Source of the DNA: Sinomicrobium oceani
GTDB lineage: Bacteria; Bacteroidota; Bacteroidia; Flavobacteriales; Flavobacteriaceae
Assembly: GCF_900119185.1 (NCBI RefSeq)
Contig: NZ_FPJE01000012.1
Coordinates: forward strand, 62,001-126,000
Direction of reading: 5' to 3'
DNA length: 64,000 bases
The notes under the pieces were generated by a model that was not told the DNA's origin, did no database searches, and saw only the letters and a list, made by a program, of their open reading frames with translations. Shown one piece after another: positions 17,047 through 26,764 of this stretch (its first letter is position 1; the number at the start of each line of letters is the position of its first letter). The translations under genes were made by a program, and so were the position numbers.

Positions 17047-20000
17047 ATGAAAAAAAATCTTTCCGAAAGGAAGGGCAGGATGCTGTATGTCAAATTCAAA
17101 GCAAAGATCAGGATCAGCACGATACTGTTGAGCATCGTACTTGCAACAGCACAGGCCAATACTTCCTATTCTCAGAAAAGCAGGGTTACCCTGGACATGA
17201 ACGATATTACCATAGCACACTTCATAGATGCTGTAGAAGGCCGGAGCGACTATCATTTTGTATACAAAACAAAGGAAGTAGATCTCGAACGTAAAGTATC
17301 CGTTAAAGCGATTGATGAAGACATCACTTCGATACTCGACCGGGTGTTCGTAAATACGGGAACGGTGTATCGTATTGTGAAGAAACAAATATTTCTTACG
17401 GCCGGTAAAACGGAAAAAAAGCAGGAAGACCGTTCGATAACAAACCAGGAGCTCCGGGTGAGCGGGATGGTAAAAGATGAAAACGGGACGGCCCTTCCCG
17501 GGGTTTCTGTCATAGAGAAGGGCACACAGAACGGTACGTCAACCGATTTTGACGGAAATTACGAGCTGTCGGTTTCCGGATCCGGAACGGTATTATCATT
17601 CAGTTACATCGGGTTCGTGACCCAGAATGTTACTGTCGGGCAGGAGACAGTCATGGATGTGGTACTTAAGGAAGATATATCCGAATTGGATGAGGTTATT
17701 GTTGTGGCCTACGGTACACAGAAAAAGGAGAATCTTACCGGTGCAGTTGTGTCGGTAAGCAGCGAGAAACTTGCTAACAGGCCAGTGGCTTCTACGCAGA
17801 ATGCACTTCAGGGAATTGCACCGGGTGTTACTGTATTGCAACGTCCCGGAGACGTGGGGAGAAATTCGGACGGAACCAGCGGTAATACCGGAGGGATAAC
17901 TATCAGGGGTCGAAGCAATCTGGGGTCTCCGGGTCCTATGTATATCATAGACGGTATTCCCGCTACGTCCCAGGAATTTGCTTCTTTGAATGCCAATGAT
18001 ATTGCCAATATGTCCGTGCTGAAAGACGCTTCTTCGGCGGCGCTTTACGGCTCCCGTGCTGCAAATGGCGTTATCGTAGTTACCACCAATAGAGGTGGGG
18101 GAGAGAAAGCGACCATACAGTTCAATACCAGTTACGGATGGCAGTCTGCGACAAAATTACCTCAATACACCAACGCAGCCGATTATGCTGCTTTATATAA
18201 TGAGGCGCTTGGAAATGCAGGTAGAGATCCGTTCTATACCCCCGATCAGATCCGGAAGTTTGCCGATGGTTCCGAGCCCGATCTTTACCCGGATACGAAC
18301 TGGTACAAAACCGTTCTTCACGCTGCCGCACCGCAAAAAGAAGCCAGTTTGAGCATTAGTGCTCCGGGAAAAGTCACCAATTACTATCTCGGACTCACCT
18401 ACTTTGACCAGGAATCTCTCATTCCGGGAAAAAAGCAGGATCGTATTGTCGCCAAATTGAATACCGAAAGTAATATTGTTGAGGATATATTGAAGGTTGG
18501 TACAAACTTTTCATTTATAAAACAGGATTTCGACCGCGATGGTGGAAATATGAGTTGGATAGAACTCAACAGATCGCTGCCTACGTCAGTAGTACGTCAG
18601 TCCAACGGGGAATGGGGATCGGTAGACGGAGGGGTGGTCAATGCCCAGACGGCACAACGCAATCAGCTCCGTATTCTGGAAGAAGGAGGAAGTGGCTGGG
18701 ACAGGGATAATTATCTCCAGCTCGCAGCCAATGCCTCGCTGACACCCCTTGAGGGATTGTCTGTTAACGGATTAACATCCCTCAAATATACCCATTCCAA
18801 TTCCTGGTCTTTTACAAGCACTATAGATCCTATAAATAACTTTCTCACCGGGGCCCCTATAAATTCTACAAGGGTAACACCTAACGAAATGACAGAATAC
18901 TGGCGTAAACGGCAGGAGTTCCTTATTCAGGGAACCGTAGATTACGAGCGTCGTTTCGCAGAAGACCATTATGCGAAGATCACATTGGGAGCAAGCCAGG
19001 AAAGCAATATTTATCGAACGGCATTTATAGGAAGGAAGAATTTTCCGAATAACGATATGGAGACTGTTGGCAGTGGTTCCGGAAATGCGGAAGACATCAG
19101 TTCGGACAGTGATGGGCAAGCTAACAGGAGCAACCAGGAGGAATGGGCCATGCGTTCCTTTTTCGGGAGGCTGAATTACACGTTTGCAGACAGGTATCTT
19201 CTCGAGGCTAATACGCGTATAGATTATTCTTCCCGTTTTCACCCCGATCAAAGACGGGCGGTCTTCCCTTCTTTTTCTGCAGGCTGGATCGTTTCCCGGG
19301 AGTCTTTCATGAATAATATTTCCTGGCTGGATTACCTGAAGGTCCGTGGTTCATGGGGATCACTGGGAAACCAGAATGTCGTACGAATAGGTAATTACTT
19401 TGATGTACTCAATGTGGATTATGCCTATAATTTCGAAGATACCGCTCAGGGCGGGGCCTGGCAGAGTAGCGGATCTAACATTTCCGCAACCTGGGAAAAG
19501 GTAAAGATGCTGGATATCGGTCTTGATATTAATCTGTTTGGGAACAGGGTAAGTATAGTCACCGATTATTATGTAAAGAAAACAGAAGGTATACTCACAC
19601 AGTTACCCGTACTTCGTACATACGGATTTCCGGATAGCGGAATTCCTTATGTCAATGCTGCCGAAACCCGTAACCGGGGATTTGAATTTGCCGTTAATTA
19701 TTCCGACCGGATCGGGGAACATTTTAGATTTACCGTAGGCGGTAACCTCTCTACCATAGATAATGAGATTCTGAGCCTGGGACAGGGAGTACAAGAGCGG
19801 ATAAGCAGTTACTGGATAGAACGGGTCGGCGGATCAGTCGGGGATTTTTACGGTTATAAAGCCGATGGGTTGTTCCGTGATGCTGCCGATGTGGAAAACC
19901 ATGCCTACCAGTCCGCAGCAACGGCCCCGGGAGATATCAAATACAGAGATATCAACGGGGATGGGGTTATCAACGAAGAGGATCGTACAGTCATAGGTAA

Positions 20001-20496
20001 TGATGTTCCCTGGTTTAATTATGGCTTTAACCTGAGTGCGGAGTACAAAGGCATTAGCCTGGAAGTGCTTACTTACGGTGTGGGAAATGTCAAAACGTAC
20101 CTGGCCAACGAAGCCTCTTTTCCCTTCTTTAACGGAGCAGGGGTAAAAGAAGAATTGAAAAATCGCTGGACTACTGAAAACCCCGATCCGGACGCAGATT
20201 TCCCCAGACTTCTGTTATCCCAGGACGGAACACAGAACTACAATAACATTTCTTCGTTCTGGCTCTTTAACGGGGCATACTTCCGGGTGCGTTCCATTAC
20301 CCTGGGGTATACGTTTCCGGAAGAAATCAGCAAAAAACTGGGAATGAAGATGCTTCGTGTTTACGGTACGTCAAATAATCCGCTCACTTTTATGGCCGAT
20401 AAACGCCTGGCAGATTACGATCCGGAACTATCCTCCGGAAGAGGTGGATATCCCGGGATCAAAACCTTTTCCCTCGGATTCAATTTCAGATTTTAA
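17047..20496 (+). CDS. SusC/RagA-family TonB-linked outer membrane transporter with STN domain (locus 2)
   Basis: An 1149-residue paralogue of the transporter at 493-3936. Signal segment to about residue 43 (ANTSYSQ), STN domain ~45-115 (LDMNDITIAHFIDAVEGRSDYHFVY), carboxypeptidase-like regulatory domain ~135-210 (STDFDGNYELSVSG), TonB-box-like EVIVVAYGTQKKENLTGAV near 216-232, plug with VLKDASSAALYGSRAANGVI, then a barrel ending FSLGFNFRF. It is expected to import the ligand and also signal to the FecR/sigma pair just upstream. SusD follows after 30 bp. Confidence 0.95.
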   Translation: MKKNLSERKGRMLYVKFKAKIRISTILLSIVLATAQANTSYSQKSRVTLDMNDITIAHFIDAVEGRSDYHFVYKTKEVDLERKVSVKAIDEDITSILDRVFVNTGTVYRIVKKQIFLTAGKTEKKQEDRSITNQELRVSGMVKDENGTALPGVSVIEKGTQNGTSTDFDGNYELSVSGSGTVLSFSYIGFVTQNVTVGQETVMDVVLKEDISELDEVIVVAYGTQKKENLTGAVVSVSSEKLANRPVASTQNALQGIAPGVTVLQRPGDVGRNSDGTSGNTGGITIRGRSNLGSPGPMYIIDGIPATSQEFASLNANDIANMSVLKDASSAALYGSRAANGVIVVTTNRGGGEKATIQFNTSYGWQSATKLPQYTNAADYAALYNEALGNAGRDPFYTPDQIRKFADGSEPDLYPDTNWYKTVLHAAAPQKEASLSISAPGKVTNYYLGLTYFDQESLIPGKKQDRIVAKLNTESNIVEDILKVGTNFSFIKQDFDRDGGNMSWIELNRSLPTSVVRQSNGEWGSVDGGVVNAQTAQRNQLRILEEGGSGWDRDNYLQLAANASLTPLEGLSVNGLTSLKYTHSNSWSFTSTIDPINNFLTGAPINSTRVTPNEMTEYWRKRQEFLIQGTVDYERRFAEDHYAKITLGASQESNIYRTAFIGRKNFPNNDMETVGSGSGNAEDISSDSDGQANRSNQEEWAMRSFFGRLNYTFADRYLLEANTRIDYSSRFHPDQRRAVFPSFSAGWIVSRESFMNNISWLDYLKVRGSWGSLGNQNVVRIGNYFDVLNVDYAYNFEDTAQGGAWQSSGSNISATWEKVKMLDIGLDINLFGNRVSIVTDYYVKKTEGILTQLPVLRTYGFPDSGIPYVNAAETRNRGFEFAVNYSDRIGEHFRFTVGGNLSTIDNEILSLGQGVQERISSYWIERVGGSVGDFYGYKADGLFRDAADVENHAYQSAATAPGDIKYRDINGDGVINEEDRTVIGNDVPWFNYGFNLSAEYKGISLEVLTYGVGNVKTYLANEASFPFFNGAGVKEELKNRWTTENPDPDADFPRLLLSQDGTQNYNNISSFWLFNGAYFRVRSITLGYTFPEEISKKLGMKMLRVYGTSNNPLTFMADKRLADYDPELSSGRGGYPGIKTFSLGFNFRF

Positions 20497-20526
20497 CCTC
20501 TTATTAATGGTATAAAGCGTAAAAAA

Positions 20527-22176
20527 ATGAAAAAGACAATACTATATATGGGAACAGTGCTGCTGATGCTTACCGTATCCTGTTCCGATGATTTTCTGGA
20601 GAGACCACCCCTTGATGATGTTTCGGAAGAAACCTTCTGGAAAACAGAAGAAGACCTGTACAAAGCGGTAAACGGTGTTTACAGCCAGTTACCGGCAGAA
20701 GGTTTTATCTACGATGACGGAGCCTCCGATAACGCCCATGCCCAGTATCCATGGGAAAGTACAGCAACTGTGGTTTCTGCCGGAAGTATTATTACGGCGG
20801 ATGATGCCGGATGGAATTATGAAGATAAACGTCGTTGTAATTACTTCCTGGAAAATGCGGACGCCGTGGAAAACGCCGATCCGGATTTGCTGAACAGGTA
20901 TAAAGCCGAAGTCCGTTTTATCCGGGCGTACTCTTATTTCAGGATGATGTGTAAGTTCGGTGATATTCCTTTAGTAACCAGTACGCTGGATATAGAAGAT
21001 GTAAATATTCCCCGGACACCGAGGGCCGAAGTCCTGGATTTTATCATAACCGAACTGGAAGATATCTCCGAAATGCTGCCGGTTACTTATGCCGGAGGAA
21101 AACCTGACGAAAAGGGGAGAATTACCAGGGGGGCTGCCCTGGCCCTTAAAGCGAGGGTACACCTTTACGAGGGACAATGGGAGGCTGCTGTCGGTGCCGC
21201 AGAGAAGGTAATGAATCTGGGAATTTACGAGTTGTTCAAAATCGATTCGGAAAGTGAAAGCGATTTGAAGGACAATTACGACGAATGGGTAGATTTTGAC
21301 GGTGAAGAAGACAGGAACAACTTCAGGCTGGGATTACGTAGTTACGAAGCACTTTTTCACGAAGAATATGAGGGAAACAGTGAAGTGATCCTGGACAGGC
21401 AGCGTATAGCACAGATCGATGATAATTTTCTAAACACTTATCTGCCGCCAGGTTCTATCGGCGGATGGAGTTCCGTGACCCCGACACAGGAACTGGTAAA
21501 CAGCTATGAAAGTTATAAGACCGGCGAACCGGCGGAGCTCCCTTCTGCAGAACAAAGAGCAACCTGGTATGATAATGATAATCCGGAGTTCAGAGAAGAA
21601 TTCCGAAACCGTGATCCGCGGTTATATGCTACCATTATGTTTCCGGGATCACCTTGGAATGCGATAGAAGACGATTTTACTTTCGAGTGGATACAGGGAG
21701 CCTCCAATATGTCCCAGACCGGGTATAATTTCAGAAAGCTGGTAGACCCTAAGATATACCGCGAAAATATCGGAAACTATACGAATGTGATCCTCCTCCG
21801 TTATGCCGAAGTCTTACTGACCTATGCCGAGGCCAGAAACGAATGGAGTGGGCCGGACGCTACAATATATGATGCTTTGGATGATATCAGGCAGAGATCC
21901 GGAATGCCCCCGGTGGATCGTAATTTATACAATACCCGTGAGAAATTGCGCGAATTTATCCGTAATGAACGCAGGGTAGAGCTTGCCCTGGAAGGACATC
22001 GCTATATGGATATCAGAAGATGGCAGATTGCCCCACAGGTCATGAAGGATATCAAAAACCTGAGGAATACTGTTGCACAGGACCGTGTGTGGGATGACAA
22101 ATTATATCTTATGCCCGTACCACAATCGCAACGCGATTTGTCTGATAACCTGCTGGAACAGAATCCGGGATATTGA
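20527..22176 (+). CDS. SusD/RagB-family nutrient-binding outer membrane lipoprotein (locus 2)
   Basis: A 549-residue surface lipoprotein (lipobox TVSC, Cys19; then SDDFLERPPLDDVSEETFW). TPR-type helices (KAEVRFIRAYSYFRMM; IPRTPRAEVLDFIITEL), RYAEVLLTYAEARNEW, and the C-terminal hallmark NERRVELALEGHRYMDIRRW. Partner of the SusC 30 bp upstream. A strong terminator at 22238 separates it from the protease genes, so these are probably expressed at a lower level or from their own promoter. Confidence 0.95.
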   Translation: MKKTILYMGTVLLMLTVSCSDDFLERPPLDDVSEETFWKTEEDLYKAVNGVYSQLPAEGFIYDDGASDNAHAQYPWESTATVVSAGSIITADDAGWNYEDKRRCNYFLENADAVENADPDLLNRYKAEVRFIRAYSYFRMMCKFGDIPLVTSTLDIEDVNIPRTPRAEVLDFIITELEDISEMLPVTYAGGKPDEKGRITRGAALALKARVHLYEGQWEAAVGAAEKVMNLGIYELFKIDSESESDLKDNYDEWVDFDGEEDRNNFRLGLRSYEALFHEEYEGNSEVILDRQRIAQIDDNFLNTYLPPGSIGGWSSVTPTQELVNSYESYKTGEPAELPSAEQRATWYDNDNPEFREEFRNRDPRLYATIMFPGSPWNAIEDDFTFEWIQGASNMSQTGYNFRKLVDPKIYRENIGNYTNVILLRYAEVLLTYAEARNEWSGPDATIYDALDDIRQRSGMPPVDRNLYNTREKLREFIRNERRVELALEGHRYMDIRRWQIAPQVMKDIKNLRNTVAQDRVWDDKLYLMPVPQSQRDLSDNLLEQNPGY

Positions 22177-22237
22177 TAAAAAACGTAAAAACAGATTAGA
22201 ATGGGCCGGATTGCCGGTTCAGAGTTAGTTCGTTGAG

Positions 22238-22273
22238 AAACCACCTCCTGCCAGTTGACGGGAGGTGGTTTTT
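22238..22273 (+). terminator. Intrinsic terminator after susD of locus 2
   Basis: Perfect 11-bp stem AAACCACCTCC / GGAGGTGGTTT (22238-22248 with 22261-22271), 12-nt loop, then T-run. It lies inside the locus, between susD and the metzincin gene. Confidence 0.88.
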
Positions 22274-22338
22274 AACCCCGAATGGAATTTCCCTTATCAT
22301 ACTACCTGTGAAAAATTTAACCACTAAACATTATAATT

Positions 22339-23919
22339 ATGAAAACAAACACCATTTTCAGTGTAATAGCTTGCTTGGCTATGGTTTTATTTTATTCCTG
22401 CGTACCGGACGATGCTGTTCCGGAACACTCGGGAAATCCTGAAGAACCTGTTTTTTCTTCGGAACATCCTTATAATCTCAATGTCATATACTTTGTTTCG
22501 AATGATCGGGAAGTGAATGCGGACTATGAGCAACGGATCAGTAAAATTATGCTCGAAGGGCAGCGTTTTTTTGCGGACTGGATGGAACACTGGGGCTATG
22601 GTTCCAAAACGTTCGGGTTGCTCAGGGATGAAAATATGCAGCGTGTAAAAATACATCTTATCCATGGAACAAAGAGTTCTGACAGTTACCCTTACGAGGG
22701 TGGAGCTTCTGCTGTAAAAGAAGAAGTAGAGGCCTATTTTTCGGAACATCCGGAAGAAAAAACCAGTGATCATAACCTCATTATCTGTGCTGTAAACGAG
22801 AAGCTTGATGAAGGAGAAGACATGGAAGTTGGCGTTCCTTTTTACGGGATAGGCAGAGATGCTTATGCCCTCGATTATCCTGGAATGAGTTATGACAATC
22901 TCGGTGTGGGGGGAGATGTGGGCTGGAAAGCAACAGTATGGATAGGAGGGTTGTATCATGAAATGGGACATGGACTGAACCTTCCGCATTGCGGTTCGAA
23001 GGTAAGCGAATCCGAAAGTGATGATTACGGTACGTCGCTTATGGGGGCAGGTAATTCCACATTTGGTATCAGTCCTACTTTCCTGGCACAATCCAGTGCA
23101 GCCATAGTGAATAACTGTCAGGTTTTCTCTGAAGAGAACGGAATGTTTTATACGGATACAAATGCATATATAGACAGATTGAGTGCCGGTTATGAAAATG
23201 GTGATATTATCGTTACCGGATCTTATGTGAGTGATGTTCCGGTGACTGATATTACGTATTATCATAAAGTCGGCACAGACTCCGGGGGATACCGGGCCAT
23301 AACATGGGTAGGAGAACCTACCGGAGAACAAAGCTTTCAAATGAGAATGCCCATATCCGAATTTCAGGAAAGGGGAAATGAGGAATATACGTTTAGCATT
23401 ATTCTCCATCACGAAAACGGAAACAATACCTGGACTGATTTTAGCTATGCTTTTCAATCGGATATTCCGGATATCCATATAAGTATCGGACAGCAAAATG
23501 TATATGACAAAACAAATTGGCAGATAATTGATGTTAGTTCCGAGGAAACCGTAAATGAAAACGGAGCGGTTGCCCATGTACTGGACGGAAACCCCCAGAC
23601 CTACTGGCATTCCCGCTGGAATACGGATACGCCCGGATATCCTCATTATTTCGTAGTAGATATGAAAGAAGAACTTCAGTCAAAGGGATTTGTTATATAC
23701 CAGAGAGTAGGAAGGCGTGCCATCAATGCATATGAAATAGAAGTAAGCAGCGATAGTATGGCCTGGGAAACCCTGGCAGAAGGTTCATTGGAGGATACTT
23801 ATGAACAGGTGATAACACTTGCCGGGGAAACGAAATTCCGTTATTTCCGTTTTACCGCAAAATCCTCTCATGACGGGGAACCGTTTGCTGCGTTGGCAGA
23901 GATCGGCGTATATCACTGA
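22339..23919 (+). CDS. Metzincin-type zinc metalloprotease lipoprotein with C-terminal F5/8C (CBM32-like) domain
   Basis: A 526-residue lipoprotein (FYSC, Cys21) paralogous to the protein at 6394-7776. Zinc site HEMGHGLNLPH at ~207-217 and Met-turn SLMG at Met235, followed by a beta-rich middle domain. The last ~135 residues from NWQIIDVSSEE to EIGVYH form an F5/8-type C (discoidin) domain, with WHSRW and the conserved ending FAALAEIGVY. Such domains commonly bind galactose or N-acetylhexosamine. The domain closely resembles that of the neighbouring M60 protease, so both enzymes are probably targeted to the same glycan. Confidence 0.9.
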   Translation: MKTNTIFSVIACLAMVLFYSCVPDDAVPEHSGNPEEPVFSSEHPYNLNVIYFVSNDREVNADYEQRISKIMLEGQRFFADWMEHWGYGSKTFGLLRDENMQRVKIHLIHGTKSSDSYPYEGGASAVKEEVEAYFSEHPEEKTSDHNLIICAVNEKLDEGEDMEVGVPFYGIGRDAYALDYPGMSYDNLGVGGDVGWKATVWIGGLYHEMGHGLNLPHCGSKVSESESDDYGTSLMGAGNSTFGISPTFLAQSSAAIVNNCQVFSEENGMFYTDTNAYIDRLSAGYENGDIIVTGSYVSDVPVTDITYYHKVGTDSGGYRAITWVGEPTGEQSFQMRMPISEFQERGNEEYTFSIILHHENGNNTWTDFSYAFQSDIPDIHISIGQQNVYDKTNWQIIDVSSEETVNENGAVAHVLDGNPQTYWHSRWNTDTPGYPHYFVVDMKEELQSKGFVIYQRVGRRAINAYEIEVSSDSMAWETLAEGSLEDTYEQVITLAGETKFRYFRFTAKSSHDGEPFAALAEIGVYH

Positions 23920-23974
23920 TAATAATGCTGTTTTACAGCCCGGATCCTATTATTAACCCTTAATCCAAATACTT

Positions 23975-25753
23975 ATGAAATGTTCTTATGAAAAACTAAA
24001 GTGGTTTGTATTGTTCCTGGTCATTGCCGGGAGCATATTTTCCTGTGACGTACCCTCCGCAAACGAACCGGAAGAACCCTCGGTTCCCGGTGAAGAAGAG
24101 ATTACTGCCGAAGGGGTCCTGGAGTTTGAAGAAACACCTTCCGGAACGGCAGAGGCCGCAAGATTGGGACAATCGAACCCGGCCTCTGATTTTTTGCCTA
24201 CAGGTTTTTATCTTCCGCCGGATACCGAACTGGTGGTAAAGGTCGATCCCGTAGCGTCCGGGAGCGGAACACCGGTATTGCTCATCGGGTCGTATTCCCG
24301 GTATGAAGCCAAGTGGAATCCGACACAAGTTTCATTGACAGCAGGTATCAATACGATAACCGGAGACGAATACGGTGGTATAATATACGTGAGATATCAT
24401 GCCGGCGAAGGTAGTGCGGCCTCCGGAAAAGTCCGTATCGAATTTATGAACGGGCATCAGCCCATGCCGTATTTCGTTTACGGAGAAACGACCAACGGGC
24501 AGTGGCAGACCATGCTCGATACCTGGACGGAAGCTCCGGATGTACTTCTGGTAAGCAATAAGGCTATGATCGTAGCATCAAGGGATAAGGCCTTGGAATA
24601 CCGCGATGAAGATCAGAACAGCTTGCTTGCCATTGCAGAACAGATACTGGATGCGGAAGCAGCAATAAGCGGTCTCGACGGTTCTGCTCCGGAACATCAA
24701 AGAAATGTACATCGTCTGTTGATGACCGAAACCGATATGGAAGACACATTCATGGCTGCTACATGGTACCGGACCTGGTATCACAGGGATGTTGTCAATA
24801 ACATCCTTACGGTAGAAGGACTCGGACAGGATGGATGGGGTCCCTGGCATGAACTGGGACACATGCACCAACAGGGATCCTGGACCTGGGACGGACTGGG
24901 AGAAGTTACGGTTAACATCTATTCCCTCGCTGCGGAAAGAGCCATGGGGGTAACTCCTTCCCGGCTGGTGAGGGATGGAGTCTGGTATGCGGTGACAGAT
25001 TATCTTGCGCTTCCCGATGAAGAACGGGACTTTAACAGTAGTGCTGCCGGACTGTTTGTAAGGCTCGGAATGTTTCAGCAATTGTGGTTGGCCTACGGAG
25101 ACAGTTTTTTTCAGCAGTTGCATAAGGAGACACGGGAAGAACAGGCGGATCCGGGGAGCACGGAAGCAAAAATGCGCTATTTTATGCTGAAAACATGTGA
25201 GATCACCGGAAACGATCTTGGAGAATTTTTCCGGAAATGGGGATTGAAGGTCAGTTCGTCCGTTTATGATGAGATATCGGCATTGAACCTTCCTGCTCCT
25301 GAAGAAGATCTTACAAAACTCACCGATGATCCGGACTGGGAAAGCAGATGGCTCATTGCCGGTTACAGCTCGCAGGAAACGGGAGGCGAAAATGGTAGAG
25401 CTTCTAATGCCATAGACGGAGATCCGGCTACATACTGGCATTCGCAATGGTCGGGAGATAACCCTGCAGTGTACCCGCATTATATAGCAGTGGACATGAA
25501 AGAAGTAACCACCCTAAACGGTTTTACACTGACACAGCGTGACGGACAGCGCAAAGTGAAGGATATAGAATTGCAGGTAAGCAATGACAACAATAATTGG
25601 GAAAGTATCGGTGATTATGTGCTGGATGACACCGAAATGGCCCAAAACATAGATTTGCCGGAAAGCAGATCGTTCCGGTATTTTAAAGTAATTATGAAAT
25701 CTGCCTACGACGGACTTCAATTTGCTGCATTGGCAGAAGTTACGGTATATTGA
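23975..25753 (+). CDS. M60 (enhancin/mucinase-like) metalloprotease lipoprotein with C-terminal F5/8C domain
   Basis: A 592-residue surface lipoprotein (FSC, Cys24). The catalytic motif HELGH at 292-296 with Glu310 fits the M60 signature, within GWGPWHELGHMHQQ. An F5/8C domain occupies ~453-592 (DWESRWLIAGYSSQE ... FAALAEVTVY). M60 enzymes cleave the backbone of O-glycosylated proteins and often carry carbohydrate-binding domains. It lies 55 bp after the metzincin gene and is followed by a terminator, closing locus 2. Confidence 0.93.
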   Translation: MKCSYEKLKWFVLFLVIAGSIFSCDVPSANEPEEPSVPGEEEITAEGVLEFEETPSGTAEAARLGQSNPASDFLPTGFYLPPDTELVVKVDPVASGSGTPVLLIGSYSRYEAKWNPTQVSLTAGINTITGDEYGGIIYVRYHAGEGSAASGKVRIEFMNGHQPMPYFVYGETTNGQWQTMLDTWTEAPDVLLVSNKAMIVASRDKALEYRDEDQNSLLAIAEQILDAEAAISGLDGSAPEHQRNVHRLLMTETDMEDTFMAATWYRTWYHRDVVNNILTVEGLGQDGWGPWHELGHMHQQGSWTWDGLGEVTVNIYSLAAERAMGVTPSRLVRDGVWYAVTDYLALPDEERDFNSSAAGLFVRLGMFQQLWLAYGDSFFQQLHKETREEQADPGSTEAKMRYFMLKTCEITGNDLGEFFRKWGLKVSSSVYDEISALNLPAPEEDLTKLTDDPDWESRWLIAGYSSQETGGENGRASNAIDGDPATYWHSQWSGDNPAVYPHYIAVDMKEVTTLNGFTLTQRDGQRKVKDIELQVSNDNNNWESIGDYVLDDTEMAQNIDLPESRSFRYFKVIMKSAYDGLQFAALAEVTVY

Positions 25754-25776
25754 TATGCTTAACCTATAATGTTTGT

Positions 25777-25807
25777 AAAGGCCCGGAGATGATCCCGGGC
25801 CTTTTTT
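25777..25807 (+). terminator. Intrinsic terminator closing locus 2
   Basis: AAAGGCCCGG (25777-25786) pairs with CCGGGCCTTT across an 8-nt loop, followed by a T-run, 24 bp after the M60 stop codon. Confidence 0.92.
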
Positions 25808-26008
25808 ACTTACTGAAAACCAGGAACTCCGGTTGCAGTATCGCAATTTTATCCCGGGTATTAGCCATAAGATTTTTTGCGATTATGGTCAGGGATCCGG
25901 AACGGCGGTGTTCCCGGTACCCGGCGTCACAACAGGTACATGATGCAGATGAGGACATAGTTATTTGTTTTTTGAGGTTAGCATATTCCGGTGCCGGCCC
26001 GAAGGCGT

Positions 26009-26662
26009 TTACCGGTTAACATATTTTTCGACCGATCCGGGAATTTCGATGCCCGGCGGAAGTAAAGGGTCACTGACGGGAGTTTCCATAACTTCGGTTA
26101 CCGGGATGACCCCGGCCCATAGCGGAAGTAGATGGTCTTCTTTATCGTCGACAACGCCTTCTGCACGTATTTTGGCAGAGGCCGTGTCTATGCTTATCTC
26201 CAGAACGCGTGTGGCACGGAGTTCTTTGTCGTTGGGCTGCCTGACGTGATCCCAGTGATCCGGAACCATATGATTGATAATATACCGGAGTGCATGCATT
26301 TTTTCCGTGTCATCTTCTACGGCCCGGACACTCCCGAATATATTGACCGACCTGTAATTGGCCGAATGATGAAATGCCGAACGGGCCAGTACCAGTCCGT
26401 CGAGGCGGGTGACCGATACACAGGCTTTTTCCGCTTCGAGCAAACAGGCCATCATCCGGTTTTTCAGCGAACCGTGTATGTAAAGTTTGTCTCCGTCGCG
26501 TCCGTAAGCCGTAGGGATCACAAGAGCCTGACCCTGCCAGATATAGGCGATATGGCACAAAAAAGTATCGTCGAGAATACGGTATATTTGTTCCTGGTCG
26601 TAGGTAGCTCTTTTCGGGCCACGGGTGACTTTGTTCAGAGCGGAGATGTTGTAATCGGACAT
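26009..26662 (-). CDS. Pyridoxamine 5'-phosphate oxidase-family flavin protein (NimA-like)
   Basis: A 217-residue cytoplasmic protein with the split-barrel FMN-binding fold. Seen: RILDDTFLCHIAYIWQGQALVIPTAYGRDGDKLYIHGSLKNRMM, then VCVSVTRLDG-like strand and SANYRSVNIFGSVRAVED, a pattern of the Pyridox_ox_2/NimA-related group. These are FMN-dependent reductases or oxidases of uncertain substrate and not true PdxH. It follows osmC on the same strand (102 bp) and is probably under the divergent MocR-type regulator at 27365. Confidence 0.85.
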   Translation of the reverse strand: MSDYNISALNKVTRGPKRATYDQEQIYRILDDTFLCHIAYIWQGQALVIPTAYGRDGDKLYIHGSLKNRMMACLLEAEKACVSVTRLDGLVLARSAFHHSANYRSVNIFGSVRAVEDDTEKMHALRYIINHMVPDHWDHVRQPNDKELRATRVLEISIDTASAKIRAEGVVDDKEDHLLPLWAGVIPVTEVMETPVSDPLLPPGIEIPGSVEKYVNR

Positions 26663-26764
26663 AACATGTCTGTTTTAAGATTGTGGTTTTACTTTACCGG
26701 CTACGGTTCCGTTTTTCTGCCCGTATTTATCCGGTGTGGTTTTCTGGGTATCCCCGGAAAACTA

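Noticed and set aside
22387-23646. 419-codon open frame on the minus strand
   Set aside because: It lies wholly inside the metzincin gene on the opposite strand, has no recognisable domain and results from codon bias.
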